52,733 nt of DNA from Rhodothermales bacterium (lineage in GTDB: Bacteria; Bacteroidota; Rhodothermia; Rhodothermales; Bin80). Where the stretch lies: positions 1 to 52,733 of the forward strand of contig JAJECE010000046.1 of the NCBI GenBank assembly GCA_022822185.1. The letters run 5' to 3'. The notes below the pieces were generated by a model. It saw nothing but the letters and a program-made list of their open reading frames with translations. It had not been told where the DNA came from and searched no databases. Shown here in pieces: positions 25,689-34,409 of this stretch; within the stretch, counting starts at the first letter, position 1; each line of letters begins with the position of its first letter. The position numbers and the translations under genes were made by a program.

Positions 25689-27491
25689 TCACGCGGGTTC
25701 GGTGGAGACGGTGGTTTCCTCTTCATTCCACCGGGACCCTGATTTGGGGGTCCAGTCCTTTCGCCCGGAAAGACCGGCCAGAAAGAAAACAATGGCAATG
25801 AGCAGGAAGAAGACAATCACAATCGCACTGACTACGCCCCCGGCAAATCCCAGCGTAGGCGTAAATGCATCCACCGAGGTATCCCGCATCACGCCATACA
25901 CATGCCAGTGCTGCCGCATTCCTGCACGCACATACCCCATCAGGCCCATCAGCCAGGTAAAGGTGATGGCGAGGAAGAACAGGGCATACTGGGATCGGGC
26001 AGAGATTTTTCCCCAGACGATTTCACCACGGGACTTTGCATTCTTGAACAGGAACAGATCAATCACCGTCACTGAGGCCATCGCAAACAGGACCGACAGA
26101 ACCTGTGGACGGCTGAGCCCGATCCGTGTTTGTGCATCTACAAAGTATCCATACACGCCAAGGAAGACTACATAGATCACCACGACCGCAAAAATACCGA
26201 ACTGGATCCAGTTGCCGATCCTGGCCCAGGAGACCGTAGCCTCCTTGTTGGCCCGGCGATAGAGCAAAAAGCTGACATAGGTGGTAAGGATCAAAAGATT
26301 CACCGCGGTATTCTTTGCACTCATGACTCCCAGCACATTCAGAATGGGGTGATGAGAGCCGCCCATTGCCCGGGCCTCCTCTACGGTTGCAACGAGCGAA
26401 TGCGGTGTCGCCCACACGATAAAGCAAAGTGTAATGACCCCCAGAAGGTACTTGATAAACCCCCGAAAACGCTCTGCCCCCGGAATTCGGGCCATACTCA
26501 GCCAGAGATAGTAGTTTGCCGCCAGAAACAAATTCCCGATCAGGACCGCCTGCACAATAAAAAGCCACGAAAACGTCCCTCCCATGAGCGTAATCCCGAG
26601 ACTCTGATCATAGGCATAGATCTCTACCCCCAGCCAGTATCCCGCAAACGGGAGCGGAAGGAGTGCACAGATTGCGACAAAAATGCCGATATATCCCATC
26701 CAGTCGTAATGCGCCTTGGCCGCCAGCGTCTTTGCTCCCAGAAACTTGAATGCACCATACGCGGCTCCAATCGCACCACCGAATGCGACATTCGCAATCA
26801 GTCGGTGGATATTGATCGGCATCCAGGTGTAGTTATTGATTGCTTCCCAGAGGCTGGTCAGATTGCCCATATCATCAATGCCGTTGGGCGTATTCATAAA
26901 GGTCAGCCACGCATTGGCGATAAACATAATCGCCGTCCCCACAAGGTTGAGCATCAAGCCGATGAAGAGATGCAGGCGGGGAGAAAGTTTTCCCCAGCCG
27001 TAATAGTACGCGTACAGAAAAAACGCTTCCAGGAAAAAAAGCAGGACATACGGCAGAAAGGTCCAACTGAAAATCTTCACCAGATACTGCGTCAATGCCG
27101 GATAGAACACCAGCAGCCCAAACGTGAGCAGCGCTCCGAGCGTGGCGGTAAAGGAGAATGATACGGAAAGGAGTTTCGTGAAGTCGTAGGCCAGTTGATC
27201 GTAGCGCTTGTCTCCGGTCCGATATCCGATGAATTCAATCACCAGTGCAAACATGGGAACTGCCAGCACAAACGCGGCAAACATCAGGTGCAGTTCCGCG
27301 ACGGCCCACATCAGCACGCGGCTGCTAATGAAAGGCAGCGCCCTGTATTCAGGGGCTGCCTCCTGTGGCATCCCCCACGCCGGGCCTGCTACCAGTGCCA
27401 GCAGCACGAAAGCCGCCAGACCTGCGGGGAGGCCTCTCCACCATGCACCTTGACAGGTGGTACGCACGACCGGAATCGAATCAGTAGTCAC
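25689..27491 (-). CDS. CydA-like subunit I of a bd-superfamily oxidase
   Basis: The 600-residue protein starts with GTG and an added N-terminal hydrophobic leader (about 15-40), then a CydA-type core of about nine helices. Probable matches to the E. coli subunit are His68 (AELHLMFAAF, for His19), Glu155 (LLFFLEAFFLYAYYYGW, for Glu107) and His229 (INIHRLIANV, for His186). The GMRQHWHVYG stretch parallels the GRQPW motif. Aligned by eye on FFLE, the place of the haem-d ligand Glu99 is Pro147. No cydB is present. The published bd superfamily classification separates quinol oxidases from OR-C and OR-N types that lack the quinol site; the three adjacent cytochromes c fit such a type. It is the first gene of the operon. 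Confidence 0.88.
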   Translation of the reverse strand: MTTDSIPVVRTTCQGAWWRGLPAGLAAFVLLALVAGPAWGMPQEAAPEYRALPFISSRVLMWAVAELHLMFAAFVLAVPMFALVIEFIGYRTGDKRYDQLAYDFTKLLSVSFSFTATLGALLTFGLLVFYPALTQYLVKIFSWTFLPYVLLFFLEAFFLYAYYYGWGKLSPRLHLFIGLMLNLVGTAIMFIANAWLTFMNTPNGIDDMGNLTSLWEAINNYTWMPINIHRLIANVAFGGAIGAAYGAFKFLGAKTLAAKAHYDWMGYIGIFVAICALLPLPFAGYWLGVEIYAYDQSLGITLMGGTFSWLFIVQAVLIGNLFLAANYYLWLSMARIPGAERFRGFIKYLLGVITLCFIVWATPHSLVATVEEARAMGGSHHPILNVLGVMSAKNTAVNLLILTTYVSFLLYRRANKEATVSWARIGNWIQFGIFAVVVIYVVFLGVYGYFVDAQTRIGLSRPQVLSVLFAMASVTVIDLFLFKNAKSRGEIVWGKISARSQYALFFLAITFTWLMGLMGYVRAGMRQHWHVYGVMRDTSVDAFTPTLGFAGGVVSAIVIVFFLLIAIVFFLAGLSGRKDWTPKSGSRWNEEETTVSTEPA

Positions 27492-27529
27492 GATAAAGAC
27501 AGTTCTGTGAAGAAACGGTTAAGTTTTCC

Positions 27530-27560
27530 CAAATATACAATGAATTTTGAATTCTCCAAA
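27530..27560 (-). promoter_or_regulatory. Bacteroidota-type promoter for the bd-like operon
   Basis: On the minus strand TTTG (27560-27557) is followed after 19 bases by TATATTTG (27537-27530). The latter is an exact match to the TAnnTTTG -7 box of Bacteroidota housekeeping promoters, with the usual spacing. The -7 box lies 38 bases before the GTG of the CydA-like gene, and no other convincing promoter is seen inside the operon. Confidence 0.55.
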
Positions 27561-27632
27561 ATTAACCGCTGATATCATGTTATTCCTTAAATTAATCTAT
27601 CTTCACAGAAACTTCATAATTGGCTTGGTCGA

Positions 27633-28805
27633 ATGCTCCAAAGATTTAACGCTTGGCTTGACGAATACCGTGAGATCGCCTTTGATCTGATCCGGATTTA
27701 TCTGGGCATTGGATTGCTCGCACGGGGCATCCTCTTTTTGATGAACGCTGCCACCTTCGTCGCACTCTTGCCCGAAGATGCACCGATGTGGCTACATGCG
27801 GACTGGGCGCATCTCAGTGTCGCGGGGGTCCATATCGCAGGTGGGCTGGCGATCACCGTTGGGATCTGGACCCGCATTGCGGCCCTCTCGCAGGTCCCGA
27901 TCCTTTTCGGGGCGGTCTTTCTGAGTCTGGGCAGTCTTTTTTCGGCAAACCAGTCACTGGAACTCTCTTCGCTTGTCTTCTTTATCCTGCTTCTGGTTGT
28001 AATTTGCGGATCCGGCCGCTGGAGTATTGATCAGAGGCTCCAGGCTTCGCAGAATGAACTCCAGCGAATTCTGGCCAAGCTTTATCCCTTTCGCTCACAT
28101 GCCTTTGATCTCTTACGCATGTATCTGGGACTTGGTCTGCTTGTACGGGGGATGCTCTTCATTGCCGATGCCAACAGTTTTCTGGATCTGATTGGGGCAC
28201 ACCCGTCCGATATACTCCGCTCAACCGTCCTTTTGCACTATGTTGCGCTCTCCCATCTACTTGGTGGATTCATGCTTCTCACCGGGCTGCTTTCCCGGAT
28301 CGGGGCCCTCATTCAGATCCCAATCCTAATCGGAGCCGTGTTTGTCGAAGAAATGTCCGGGGGGTTGACTGCAGGGACGCAGGGCTTCGAAGTGGCGATG
28401 TTAACCCTGTTTCTTCTGATTCTGATCTTCCTCTACGGATCCGGGGACATCTCCAGCGATCACTACCTGTTTCGACAGGGTACGGGCCCGACACCGACAC
28501 GGACGACGGTGTCCGCACATGCCGCGAAAATCCTGAGTCAGGATGTTCCGGAAGATCGCCAATTTGCGGATCCCGTTGAGATTCTCGCCGTCCCGGAGGC
28601 ACTGACCTCGGAAGAATCTATCCATGAGATCCTGTCCAATCCTCACATTGTGGCTCAGGCGCATTACAGTTTCTGGGGCTGGGCAATGTTTTTACTCGAT
28701 GTCACCCCGCAGCCCAAAGAAATCACCTTCAGGGATGTACACACCGGGAAAATCCTGCGCCGCAGCAAAGATCCCCGTGTTCTCCAGCAGTTCAGATACC
28801 ATTAA
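27633..28805 (+). CDS. Tandem DoxX-family membrane protein
   Basis: The 390-residue protein contains two DoxX-like four-helix units, about 15-130 and 152-290. Each starts with the same pattern (FDLIRIYLGIGLLARGILFL; FDLLRMYLGLGLLVRGMLFI), which indicates an internal duplication, and each has a GIWTRIAALSQVPIL/GLLSRIGALIQIPIL repeat. A soluble C-terminal tail (about 295-390) matches nothing I know. DoxX-type proteins are found in quinol-linked redox and thiol-stress settings. The gene diverges from the bd-like operon across a 141-base promoter region, and its 3' end overlaps that of ybeY by 14 bases on the opposite strand. A link to the oxidase is suggested by position only. Confidence 0.82.
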   Translation: MLQRFNAWLDEYREIAFDLIRIYLGIGLLARGILFLMNAATFVALLPEDAPMWLHADWAHLSVAGVHIAGGLAITVGIWTRIAALSQVPILFGAVFLSLGSLFSANQSLELSSLVFFILLLVVICGSGRWSIDQRLQASQNELQRILAKLYPFRSHAFDLLRMYLGLGLLVRGMLFIADANSFLDLIGAHPSDILRSTVLLHYVALSHLLGGFMLLTGLLSRIGALIQIPILIGAVFVEEMSGGLTAGTQGFEVAMLTLFLLILIFLYGSGDISSDHYLFRQGTGPTPTRTTVSAHAAKILSQDVPEDRQFADPVEILAVPEALTSEESIHEILSNPHIVAQAHYSFWGWAMFLLDVTPQPKEITFRDVHTGKILRRSKDPRVLQQFRYH

Positions 28806-29289
28806 CACCGGTGCGCCGAAGATACAAATCCTCTTTTGCACGCATGGTTCGCCTTGCTTCAGGTGTGTGGTCCTCATATCCCATCAGGTGGAGGAGTCCG
28901 TGCACAATATAGCGGCAGGCCTCCTGGGTGAACGATGCACCATAGGTCCGGCAGTGTTCCCGGGCAAAATCAAGACTAACATAGATCTCTCCCTCAATCC
29001 GTGAACCGTCGCCGAGCGGAAAGCTGAGTACATCGGTATCATAGTCCACACCTCTCCACTCCTGATTCAAGTCACGGATCTGCCGGGCATCCGTAAGAAT
29101 GATGTCCACTCTCCCGATGCGCTGCGACTCCCCTCCGACAACCTCCACGGCAAGCCGCTCTGCAAGATTGAGATCTAACTCTAGACGGGGATGCTCAAGA
29201 TGTACGACAATTCTCTTCTCTGCCGGGATGTCTGACAAATCAGGCCAGTAATCCACATCCTCAGCCATCTGCCGGAGAGGGTTCATCAA
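28792..29289 (-). CDS. ybeY: Endoribonuclease YbeY, 16S rRNA maturation factor
   Basis: YbeY is a zinc-dependent RNase involved in 3' end maturation of 16S rRNA and in ribosome quality control. The 165-residue protein has the signature HGLLHLMGYEDH with the three zinc-binding histidines, preceded by the usual LNQEWRGVDYDTDVLSFPL and GEIYVSLDFARE. Its length is normal. The start overlaps the end of the upstream unknown gene by 29 bases, and the end overlaps the tandem DoxX gene on the other strand. Usual neighbours such as phoH or era are not here. Confidence 0.94.
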   Translation of the reverse strand: MMNPLRQMAEDVDYWPDLSDIPAEKRIVVHLEHPRLELDLNLAERLAVEVVGGESQRIGRVDIILTDARQIRDLNQEWRGVDYDTDVLSFPLGDGSRIEGEIYVSLDFAREHCRTYGASFTQEACRYIVHGLLHLMGYEDHTPEARRTMRAKEDLYLRRTGVNGI

Positions 29290-29752
29290 ACTCGAATCCT
29301 TCCAGAATCCCCTCTGCCATCAGGAATGAGATGACACTGTTCGAAATCTGACGAGGCATCTTGGTATAGTCCATATCCAGTAACCGCCGATCATAATTCG
29401 AGTAAACCTGGCACCAGGCGCTAGCCTGTACGACCAGCGCATTCACCACATTGTGCCCTTTCGCATAAAAGATGACCTCCCGAAAGTCTTCTTCCGCCAC
29501 CAGTCCGGTGCATCCGACCAGATGGAGTTGGCAGCTGGTGGTTTCGGCGGTGATGATATGACCGGGAATTTCGTCTTTGAGATTTCCGGGAAATTCAACA
29601 TCCACGGAGATCTGCAACTTCACGATCTGCCCAAGTTCTTCGTTTTTGATTTCATAGCCTACGACCCGATCCTGCCATACGGGTTCTGCACCCAGCGTGC
29701 GGCCGATCCGATCAAAATCTTTTTCCTGAAATTGAAACTCCATATTCGACAT
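29261..29752 (-). CDS. Hypothetical protein upstream of ybeY
   Basis: A 163-residue soluble protein of unknown function. It has beta-rich patterns in the first two thirds (VVGYEIKNEELGQIVKLQIS, then PGHIITAETTSCQLHLVGC) and a helical end. The translation could start at Met1 or Met4. It overlaps ybeY by 29 bases and is 36 bases downstream of the DUF2723 gene, so the three may be one operon. I recognise no domain. Confidence 0.75.
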   Translation of the reverse strand: MSNMEFQFQEKDFDRIGRTLGAEPVWQDRVVGYEIKNEELGQIVKLQISVDVEFPGNLKDEIPGHIITAETTSCQLHLVGCTGLVAEEDFREVIFYAKGHNVVNALVVQASAWCQVYSNYDRRLLDMDYTKMPRQISNSVISFLMAEGILEGFEFDEPSPADG

Positions 29753-29788
29753 CTATTCTACGATTCTAAGGTCTGTACGCGCATTCTT

Positions 29789-32700
29789 TTATTGCTGATC
29801 CTCAGGAATTGAATCCAATGCAGGCGGAATGTCTATTTCTATGGCACTGTCTGGAGGCAGTTCATTAAACAGCCCTTCCGCCGAGGCACGCATCTCCTCT
29901 GCGGTTACATTTCCTTCCTCGCCAAAGGATTCCCGCATTTTATTCTCAAATACCGCCGCCCCCTCAAAGTCCCCTGCCTGCAGGTAGGCGGCCCGGATCG
30001 TCTGCAGTAAGGTAAAGGCATAATCATCAAAATTCTGGTTGCGGTTTTGCCCCAATTGATGCATCAGCATGGGTTCTGAATTCTTGAGAATTTTCAACGC
30101 TTCCTCGTGCATGTCTGTATCCTGATAGACACGTGCGGTATAGATGAACGAGACAAAATCTCCCGGTATCGTTGAAAAGGGGACCTGCTCCATCAGATGA
30201 TCCATGAGTTCAATCCCTTCTTCCGCCTGTCCTTCCTCAATCATTGCTGCTGCCGTCTGGGCAAAAATGTTGCGATAATTGTCCACCATCCGCCGGATAT
30301 TGGCATCATAATAGACATCGGGATTGTTCAGGTTCCTAAACCTGAAGGTTCTGAGCCGCTCCGGGGTGACCCCCGGTTCAACCCTGCCTAGCGGATCATT
30401 GTGCCGGATTGGCACCACACGCATCGCCTGTCCTTCAAGTTGTAAATAATCATCCAGGTCCAATCGACCGTCCGGGGAAACCGTCACGGCAAAGTATACC
30501 GGGCGCTCCCAGCCGCCCACCGCTGCACCATGAATAATATTGAGCGCTGCGACATCTGCACCATAAAGAAGGTTCAGGGGCTCTCCCGTTTCCGGATTGG
30601 TCCGGAATGGCCTGCCATTCAGCCTCCATGACATGGTGGTATCAATGAGTGTGCGATCGGTTTGTTCAAGAAACACCTCAGATTCTTCGGACCGGAGCGA
30701 TGGGTCCACGGGTAATGTCATGTTACGGGGTTTCCACAGGGTTGCCCCTAGGTCATCAATGTCGGCATCAGATAAATTAATCGGCAGGGGGGTGGACTCT
30801 CTGGAATACTGATGCTTGAGCTGCCGTACATACCAGGGCGTATTCAGCAGGGACAGGTTTGCGACCCGCACATCCCTTCGCACGCCTTCAATCTCCTGTA
30901 CATACCAGAGGGGAAACGTATCATTGTCTCCGTTGGTAAAAAGGATGGCATTCGGCGCAACGCTCATCAGCATGTTGTACGCATAATCCGGCGCAACATA
31001 ACGCCCGGAGCGATCATGGTCGTCATAATTTTCGATGGCCATCCAGCCGGGGACAGCCAGAAAAATGACCGGCGCAACTGCCCAGAGAATGCCTCGTGCT
31101 TTTTCTCCAAAATTCTGAAAAATATCCCCGGCAAGTTGCAGAATCCCTGCCCCTCCAACCCCGATCCATAGACTGAAGGCAAAGAAACTTGCCACATAGG
31201 AATAGTCCCGTTCCCGGGGTTGCAGTGGGGTTTGGTTGAGATACAGAATAATTCCTATTCCCGTGACCAGAAACAGCACCAGTACGCTGAATGCACGCCG
31301 CCAGTCTCTTCGGGCATGATAGAACATTCCAAAGAGGCCCAGGAGCAGCGGGAGTGCGAAATAGCGGTTCCGGCTTGCCTTTTCGCTGGGGGTCTGCTGC
31401 AGGGTTTCGTTCGGGCCGTCCAGCACCGAAAACCCGGTGATAGCCCGCGCTCCCTCCACATCACTTTCACGCCCCGAAAAATTCCACAAAAAGTACCGGA
31501 TGTACATGTGCCGCAGTTGATATCCGACGAAATATTCAAAATCCGAGTCGTACTCTCCGTAAATCCTCTGATGGTTCGGGGCCAGAGAGTGTCGTCTTGG
31601 AAACAGTTTCACATTATTCTCATCCACCATCCCGGTTCGATTATCATAGCTTGCGCCGCGCAGAAGTGGTGTTTCTCCGTACTGCTCCCGTTCCAGATAG
31701 GAGACGATGGCGGTGGGGGTTTCCGGGTCATTTTCATCAATCGGCGGATCCGCCGCACTCCGAATAAAGATGACTGCATAACTGGAATAGCCAATCAGCA
31801 CCATCAGAGCGCAGACCGACACCAGATTTGCCGTTTGTTTTTTTCGGGTATGTGTATACCACACCGCAAAGGTCACGACACCGATAAAGAATAGAAGCAC
31901 GAACAGTGGATATCCAGTTTGACCGGCCAATCCGGGCAGTTTTTGAACAATGCCTGGATAAATCCCAAGAAATACCACTGCCGCAACAATAAGACTTGTC
32001 AGAATCGCCTGCCAGCGCTTCCCCGACTTCCAATCGGGTTGCCCGTGAACGGTCCATTCCTTCTGATCATACTCAACAAAGAAGAAGATGAGCGCAATAA
32101 AAAACAGTGCTAAAAGGCTGAGCAGATGCACCCCGATCGCCAGCCCAAAGAGATAGGCGACCAGTACGAGAATCCGGTTCGCACCGAGTCCCAGTCGATC
32201 CCGCGAACTGGCCAGTTCTCTGCGTGCCATCTCACTCCACTTCATAATCAGCCAGACCACTAATGCCGTGAAGAGCATGGACATCGCATATACTTCCGCC
32301 TCCACTGCATTGAACCAGAACGAGTCCGTCACGGCAAAGGTACACGCACCGATCAAGCCCCCGAAATGATGTATAAATGTTGGCTGCCCGCCGCTGCCAT
32401 TCGGCATAAACTCCTGGAGCAGCCGAACAATGATCCAGTAGGTGAGCAGAACGGTGAATGAACTGGCAAGTACCGAAACCATGTTCACCGATAAGGAAAT
32501 GAACTCATCTGGAACAAACATGGAGAAAAGACGGCCAACCAACATATAGAATGGTGCGCCAGGCGGATGGGAGACCTGCAGTCCATGGGCAATTGCGATG
32601 AATTCTCCGGCATCCCAGAAGCTTGCGGTCGGCGCAACTGTCAGCACATAGAGTATCGTTGCATACGTGAATACTCCGATGGACACAAATAAGCCGGCAC

Positions 32701-32791
32701 GCGTGGGGGTGGATTTCATATCCCTGCCACGGTGATCTGGAGAAACCGAAGAAGATTCCAGAGAAAGGGAGTACGCACGTTTAGAATTCAT
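29789..32791 (-). CDS. DUF2723 multispanning membrane protein with C-terminal repeats
   Basis: A protein of 1000 residues typical of Bacteroidota. The N-terminal half is a DUF2723 domain, a GT-C glycosyltransferase-like fold with many membrane helices and the family start VAPTASFWDAGEFIAIAHGL, followed by QVSHPPGAPFYML, where the acidic residues are the probable catalytic site. A periplasmic part follows with FTNGDNDTFPLWYVQEIEGV, which is typical of the family, and a helical TPR-like tail. The family is thought to transfer sugars from lipid carriers to proteins or glycans. The frame opens with a GTG at 32815; I chose the ATG at 32791, though an ATG at 32719 just before the first helix is also possible. 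Confidence 0.88.
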   Translation of the reverse strand: MNSKRAYSLSLESSSVSPDHRGRDMKSTPTRAGLFVSIGVFTYATILYVLTVAPTASFWDAGEFIAIAHGLQVSHPPGAPFYMLVGRLFSMFVPDEFISLSVNMVSVLASSFTVLLTYWIIVRLLQEFMPNGSGGQPTFIHHFGGLIGACTFAVTDSFWFNAVEAEVYAMSMLFTALVVWLIMKWSEMARRELASSRDRLGLGANRILVLVAYLFGLAIGVHLLSLLALFFIALIFFFVEYDQKEWTVHGQPDWKSGKRWQAILTSLIVAAVVFLGIYPGIVQKLPGLAGQTGYPLFVLLFFIGVVTFAVWYTHTRKKQTANLVSVCALMVLIGYSSYAVIFIRSAADPPIDENDPETPTAIVSYLEREQYGETPLLRGASYDNRTGMVDENNVKLFPRRHSLAPNHQRIYGEYDSDFEYFVGYQLRHMYIRYFLWNFSGRESDVEGARAITGFSVLDGPNETLQQTPSEKASRNRYFALPLLLGLFGMFYHARRDWRRAFSVLVLFLVTGIGIILYLNQTPLQPRERDYSYVASFFAFSLWIGVGGAGILQLAGDIFQNFGEKARGILWAVAPVIFLAVPGWMAIENYDDHDRSGRYVAPDYAYNMLMSVAPNAILFTNGDNDTFPLWYVQEIEGVRRDVRVANLSLLNTPWYVRQLKHQYSRESTPLPINLSDADIDDLGATLWKPRNMTLPVDPSLRSEESEVFLEQTDRTLIDTTMSWRLNGRPFRTNPETGEPLNLLYGADVAALNIIHGAAVGGWERPVYFAVTVSPDGRLDLDDYLQLEGQAMRVVPIRHNDPLGRVEPGVTPERLRTFRFRNLNNPDVYYDANIRRMVDNYRNIFAQTAAAMIEEGQAEEGIELMDHLMEQVPFSTIPGDFVSFIYTARVYQDTDMHEEALKILKNSEPMLMHQLGQNRNQNFDDYAFTLLQTIRAAYLQAGDFEGAAVFENKMRESFGEEGNVTAEEMRASAEGLFNELPPDSAIEIDIPPALDSIPEDQQ

Positions 32792-32815
32792 ATTGTCATT
32801 ATCCTGATCGAACAC

Positions 32816-33224
32816 GGGATCATCAGGCCTGTGTAACTCTGTCGGGGAACGCGTGTTGCCGATTGACCATTTCCTGCCCCTGGAGGCCTTGAATCGGAGG
32901 ATGGGTTGTCTTTCACACCTCCTTTCCTCATAAACCCCAATACATCTCTCCTATTTTGAGATTCCACAACTTAATTTAATTCCCGGCAAAATAGACGTAT
33001 CCACCCGAAAACCCCCATAACCTATAAGCGATTCTCGGATGGATACTGAATAGACTGGCACAGAATAGCAATTTTGCATGGAGCATCTTTCATGCATAAT
33101 TCGATATATGCCTCCGCTGATGTAGCACATGGGGGCCTGTGATCGTATCTGGAAACTTTCAACATAGGAGATTTAATTCTTCAGCATACACTTTGTCCAC
33201 TTTACTAGAACATCTTACTCTGCA
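32816..33224. other. Intergenic region between diverging genes
   Basis: About 400 bases separate the DUF2723 gene from the ATPase gene on the other strand. The part from about 32930 to 33220 is AT-rich compared with its surroundings, as is common next to acquired defence genes. I see no RNA gene, repeat or clear promoter motif in it. Confidence 0.4.
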
Positions 33225-34409
33225 ATGAATAAAACTGCTCATGGATCCGTCCCCCGAACGATGTACGACCAAGAAATTCTTCCACCCCCTAGACAGGCAC
33301 TGATTCGGAATCGGTTAAAACGAATCTCTTTGACTGGGTATAAAACACTGAATCCACTCACGGAGTTTGAGCCACAATCACGGACAGTTATGATCGGCCC
33401 CAATGGTGCAGGGAAGTCCAACTTTATCTCATTCTTTCGCATGATGAGTTATGCACTGTCTGGGCCTGATCAACTGGCTCGTTACGTTGGCCAACAGGGA
33501 GGATCTGGACAAATTCTGCACGACGGTCCGAATCATACGCGTGAGATCAAAGCTACATTAACGATCCAGACATCCTCGGGGATGAGCGATTATGACTTTC
33601 GCTTATTCCATGCTGCCCGTGACGCACTGATCTTCGCTAATGAACGATATCGATTTACTCGCCCTGAATGGCAGACAGAGCCAGACTGGTATATACTTGG
33701 TGCAGGGCACAAAGACCCAGAACTTCTAAGGGTTGCAAATGACCATCAAACTGCCCGCATAATCCACACTCTACTGAGAAGGATTGTCGTCTATCAATTC
33801 CACAATACATCCGATTACTCTCGCATCCGTGGAAAATGGTCCATCAATGATAACCGCTGGCTTAAGGAAGATGCGGCAAATATTGCACCAGTACTCTTCC
33901 GCTTAAAAACCCAGGAGCCCCCCCATTACCGAAATATCGTTGATTACATCCGACTTGCTCTGCCGATGTTCTCCGACTTTGAGCTGGAACCAGAACATGG
34001 GTACTTAATCTTGAAATGGCGCGAAAAAGACACTGATGAGGTGTTTGATGCATCTCAGGCATCAGACGGTTTTCTTCGCATGGTTGCTCTTATCACCCTA
34101 CTTCTGCAGCCACCGGATAACCTGCCGGATACATTAATCATTGATGAACCCGAACTTGGGTTACATCCGCTGGCAACTGATATTGTCGGCAATCTGATCG
34201 CTAGTGCAGCATTGAATATCCAGATTATCGTCGCAACACAGTCAGTCCTCATGGTTAACTGCTTCGAGCCCGAGGACATCGTGATTGTTGAACGCCCCGG
34301 TCGTGCCTCTACCTTTCGCAGACTTGATCCTGAAGACCTCCGCGAGTGGCTCTCGGACTACTCTCTCGCAGAACTATGGGAAAAGAATGTGCTTGGGGGG
34401 CGACCTTGA
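33225..34409 (+). CDS. AAA/ABC-type ATPase of a probable antiphage pair
   Basis: The 394-residue protein is an AAA_21/OLD-like ATPase. It has a P-loop GPNGAGKS at residues 58-65, an ABC-like signature SQASDGFLRMVALITLL, the Walker B stretch TLIIDEPELGLHPLA (about 303-317) and the IIVATQSVLMV strand, where the H-loop position is Gln. There is no nuclease domain in the chain. Its TGA overlaps the start of a DUF4276 gene, so the pair is translationally coupled. Such ATPase plus TOPRIM-like pairs (AbiL, PARIS and split OLD-type systems) stop phage growth by killing or arresting the host cell. The codon use and the AT-rich flank differ from the neighbouring housekeeping genes, which fits acquisition. 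Confidence 0.82.
   Translation: MNKTAHGSVPRTMYDQEILPPPRQALIRNRLKRISLTGYKTLNPLTEFEPQSRTVMIGPNGAGKSNFISFFRMMSYALSGPDQLARYVGQQGGSGQILHDGPNHTREIKATLTIQTSSGMSDYDFRLFHAARDALIFANERYRFTRPEWQTEPDWYILGAGHKDPELLRVANDHQTARIIHTLLRRIVVYQFHNTSDYSRIRGKWSINDNRWLKEDAANIAPVLFRLKTQEPPHYRNIVDYIRLALPMFSDFELEPEHGYLILKWREKDTDEVFDASQASDGFLRMVALITLLLQPPDNLPDTLIIDEPELGLHPLATDIVGNLIASAALNIQIIVATQSVLMVNCFEPEDIVIVERPGRASTFRRLDPEDLREWLSDYSLAELWEKNVLGGRP

Noticed and set aside
26130-27161. A 343-codon plus-strand open frame
   Set aside because: It is the antisense of the CydA-like gene, with an unlikely composition (many Cys, His, Lys, Gln) and no recognisable domain.
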